A DNA stretch of 6,983 nt. Source: Candidatus Caenarcanum sp. Its GTDB lineage: Bacteria > Cyanobacteriota > Vampirovibrionia > Gastranaerophilales > UBA9971. The notes under the pieces were generated by a model. That model was not told the DNA's origin, made no database searches, and worked only from the letters and a program-made list of their open reading frames with translations. Of this stretch, positions 5,350 to 6,983 are shown piece by piece. Each line of letters starts with the position of its first letter. Position 1 is the stretch's first letter. The stretch covers positions 1 through 6,983 of the forward strand of contig DYOT01000065.1 of assembly GCA_020720345.1 (NCBI GenBank), given 5' to 3'. Position numbers and translations under genes: made by a program.

Positions 5350-5859
5350 TTATTGTGTTAATTCGGAATTTATACACTTGCCCTGTTGTTTTTTACCGGG
5401 AAAAAAGAGCAAGTGTGTAATAAGAATTATTGATCCTATGTTAATGCACAAATCAGCAATGTTAAAAATAGGAAAATTAATAAATTCGAGCTTAATAAAG
5501 TCAATAACATAGCCATGAATTAATCTGTCAAAAACATTTCCGAGCGTTCCTCCAAGAATAAGCCCCCATGCAATAGAGTTGATTTCATTTATGGATTTGT
5601 AGCATTTTATTAAATATACAGAGATTGAAATTATTACAATTATTGAAAACACCGCAAGAAGTATAGCATTGTCCTTAAGCATTCCAAAAGCAGCGCCGGT
5701 GTTGTAAGTTTTTGTAAAACTCAGAATCCCATTCCAGATTTTTAAATTTTCATTGTAGAGCAAGTCTTGAGACAATACAATTTTTACAAAACGGTCTGTA
5801 AAAAATACTATTATGGCTAAATAAAAAGCATGATATCTGTTTATTATATCTTTAATCAT
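5350..5859 (-). CDS. lspA: Lipoprotein signal peptidase (signal peptidase II)
   Basis: A 169-residue inner-membrane aspartic protease that cleaves signal peptides from prolipoproteins after lipid attachment by Lgt. Four hydrophobic segments are visible (about 11-30, 64-85, 97-112 and 137-153). The family motifs are in order: TDRFVK (21-26), NTGAAFG (53-59), GGTLGNVFDR (103-112), the first catalytic Asp in VIDFI (Asp120) and the second in FNIADLCIN (Asp136). A basic polar tail (GKKQQGKC...) follows the last segment. On the minus strand AGGGA lies 11 nt before the ATG. It is the first gene of a tight pair with the rluD-family gene. The exported-protein gene lies 181 bp upstream on the same strand and may be a separate transcript. 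Confidence 0.95.
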   Translation of the reverse strand: MIKDIINRYHAFYLAIIVFFTDRFVKIVLSQDLLYNENLKIWNGILSFTKTYNTGAAFGMLKDNAILLAVFSIIVIISISVYLIKCYKSINEINSIAWGLILGGTLGNVFDRLIHGYVIDFIKLEFINFPIFNIADLCINIGSIILITHLLFFPGKKQQGKCINSELTQ

Positions 5860-5995
5860 TTTTATTAATTTCCCTATTCCAAATCTCTTACAAAGCTGAA
5901 GTTAATTTTATTAATTTACGCTCACTTAAATATAATTATGAAATAAAAAACTTTTGCTGTCCTTAAAAAATTAACAAATGTTTCGTTATATTTAT

Positions 5996-6036
5996 TTTTT
6001 TGAAAAAATTGTAATATTGTTATAGTATTCAAAAAA
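5996..6036 (-). terminator. AT-only inverted repeat after the exported-protein gene, possible weak terminator
   Basis: TTTTTTGAA (5996-6004) and TTCAAAAAA (6028-6036) are perfect 9-base complements around a 23-nt AT-rich loop. The repeat begins 4 bp past the stop codon of the minus-strand gene at 6041. Position fits a terminator, but the stem contains only one G:C pair, so stability would be low. The rest of the 181-bp gap to lspA (5860-6040) is AT-rich, and I can assign no clear promoter in it. Confidence 0.3.
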
Positions 6037-6040
6037 GATT

Positions 6041-6949
6041 TTAACTTTTAGAGGGCAAAATATTTACACGTTTTAAAATTACTGCAACTCCTGCAACCCT
6101 TAGATTTATACCGGTATAAGAACCGCTTTGGGCTTCGCAGAAACTGACTGAAGCTGAAGAAATTTCGTTAAGACTATTTTTATTGGATTTTATGACCCTT
6201 TCCAGTATGTTTAAATCCGGCGGTATTTGTTTAAAAACTTCTTCGGATGATTTTAGAGGAAAGACAATAGGCGCAGAAGTTATTGAGCCAAGGGCAAAAA
6301 CATCTGGAGGCAAGTCAGTTTTTAAAGAAGCCGTATATTCTTCGCCGGATAAAACCTGTTCAGGAACATTAAGGCTTAAATTTATATTTTTTGCTATTCC
6401 ATATTTAATTGACACTTCCTCATATAGAATTTTATTAGTAACTATTTTCCAGCCGCCGTCATATTTTTCGAGGTATATAGTTTCCTGAGAGACTCCTGTT
6501 AAAGCACCTGTATCCTTTGTTATATCAGATTTTGCCTTTGTGGTTGCGGTTAAGCTATAGCATAGCTCAATACTTGCGCTGTTGCCGCTAAACCTAAGGG
6601 CTTTGACAGTGCTTGAATACTTTATATCAGGGTATTTTTGCCAGGCTTGTTTTAATAAATTAATTAGCTGTTCTTTATTGAAACCATCGCTGTCAGTATA
6701 ATTTGCAGCATAATAATTACCAGCCTTTTTAATATTCCTGGCATTAAGAGCTTTGATATATTCTGCAATAAATGCGTTTAATTCTTTTATATTCTCGTCA
6801 GATTCTTTTTTTACCGAATCATTGTAATCAATGCTTAAATTAGCGTTTTTTTCCTGCGCAAAACATGGAAAGCTAATATTTTGTGAAAAAAATATGCTTA
6901 AAAATAAAATATTAAATATAAGAAGCCGTTTAGTTAAAAATTTTTTCAT
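6041..6949 (-). CDS. Exported protein with NTF2-like domain and β-rich C-terminal domain, function unknown
   Basis: The 302-residue product begins with a Sec signal peptide: basic MKKFLTKR, a hydrophobic core at 9-21 (LLIFNILFLSIFF), and a likely signal peptidase I site after CFA (31). The Cys at 29 is preceded by FP, a poor lipobox, so it is probably not a lipoprotein. Residues about 52-180 resemble an NTF2/SnoaL-like domain: helix ELNAFIAEYIKALNARNIKK, NYYAANYTDSDGFNKEQL, then strands ending YLEKYDGGWKIVTNKILYEE. Residues about 187-300 look like a β-sandwich, with NVPEQVLSGEEYTASLKTDL, a single Cys271 and RVNILP at the end. I recognise the domain type but no named family. AGGGG lies 13 nt upstream of the ATG, and no earlier start is available. 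It probably acts in the periplasm or outside the cell. Confidence 0.75.
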   Translation of the reverse strand: MKKFLTKRLLIFNILFLSIFFSQNISFPCFAQEKNANLSIDYNDSVKKESDENIKELNAFIAEYIKALNARNIKKAGNYYAANYTDSDGFNKEQLINLLKQAWQKYPDIKYSSTVKALRFSGNSASIELCYSLTATTKAKSDITKDTGALTGVSQETIYLEKYDGGWKIVTNKILYEEVSIKYGIAKNINLSLNVPEQVLSGEEYTASLKTDLPPDVFALGSITSAPIVFPLKSSEEVFKQIPPDLNILERVIKSNKNSLNEISSASVSFCEAQSGSYTGINLRVAGVAVILKRVNILPSKS

Positions 6950-6971
6950 TGCAGACTCAAAACCCCTTAAT

Positions 6972-6983
6972 AACTTATAAGTT
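6972..6983. promoter_or_regulatory. 12-bp perfect palindrome upstream of the exported-protein gene
   Basis: AACTTATAAGTT is its own reverse complement and ends exactly at the window edge. It lies 22 bp beyond the start codon of the minus-strand gene at 6949. Its position would suit an operator or promoter element, and TTATAA at its centre could overlap a -10 box. With no sequence beyond the edge and an AT-rich background it may be chance. Confidence 0.2.

Noticed and set aside
6183..6488. 101-codon plus-strand frame inside the exported-protein gene
   Set aside because: It is antisense to a gene with a clear signal peptide and domain structure, and its product looks like no known protein.

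Overview
The window is AT-rich (roughly one third G+C by eye) bacterial chromosome. It holds ordinary housekeeping genes plus one unusual repeat-coding gene cut by the left edge. Product similarity points to a non-photosynthetic relative of the cyanobacteria (Vampirovibrionia/'Melainabacteria', for example a Gastranaerophilales-like genome). The 86-residue protein at 2531-2791 resembles the small cyanobacterial UPF0367 family as I remember it, and the CCA enzyme has a cyanobacterial-type LGLKPGP C-terminal segment with no HD domain. This placement is an inference from sequence character, not a search result.

Left part (1-757): a minus-strand gene starts at 534 and leaves the window at base 1. 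Nearly all of it is an in-frame 132-bp (44-residue) tandem repeat: three copies identical base for base, then a diverged fourth copy next to the start codon. Between it and rpsO lie an AT-rich divergent promoter region and a start-less open stretch (596-757) that looks like a gene remnant.

Centre (775-4407): rpsO (ribosomal protein S15) and a CCA/A-adding tRNA nucleotidyltransferase are on the plus strand. They are separated by a 141-bp intergenic element with imperfect terminal inverted repeats and a nested hairpin. The UPF0367-like gene is convergent with cca (9 bp between stops). Its 314-bp upstream region holds a second, shorter relative of the intergenic element, a hairpin, a terminator-like stem and the asnS promoter. 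asnS (asparaginyl-tRNA synthetase) follows on the plus strand.

Right part (4411-6983): three minus-strand genes. In transcription order they are a secreted protein with an NTF2-like domain, lspA (lipoprotein signal peptidase) and an rluD-family 23S rRNA pseudouridine synthase. lspA and rluD abut with no gap (TAA directly followed by ATG), a pairing also known from Firmicutes (lspA-ylyB). Most genes with clear roles serve translation: ribosome assembly, tRNA 3'-end synthesis, tRNA charging and rRNA modification. lspA and the exported protein belong to the cell envelope. The least explained features are the repeat protein, whose units each carry a DPYDIPP segment, and the two related GC-richer intergenic elements.
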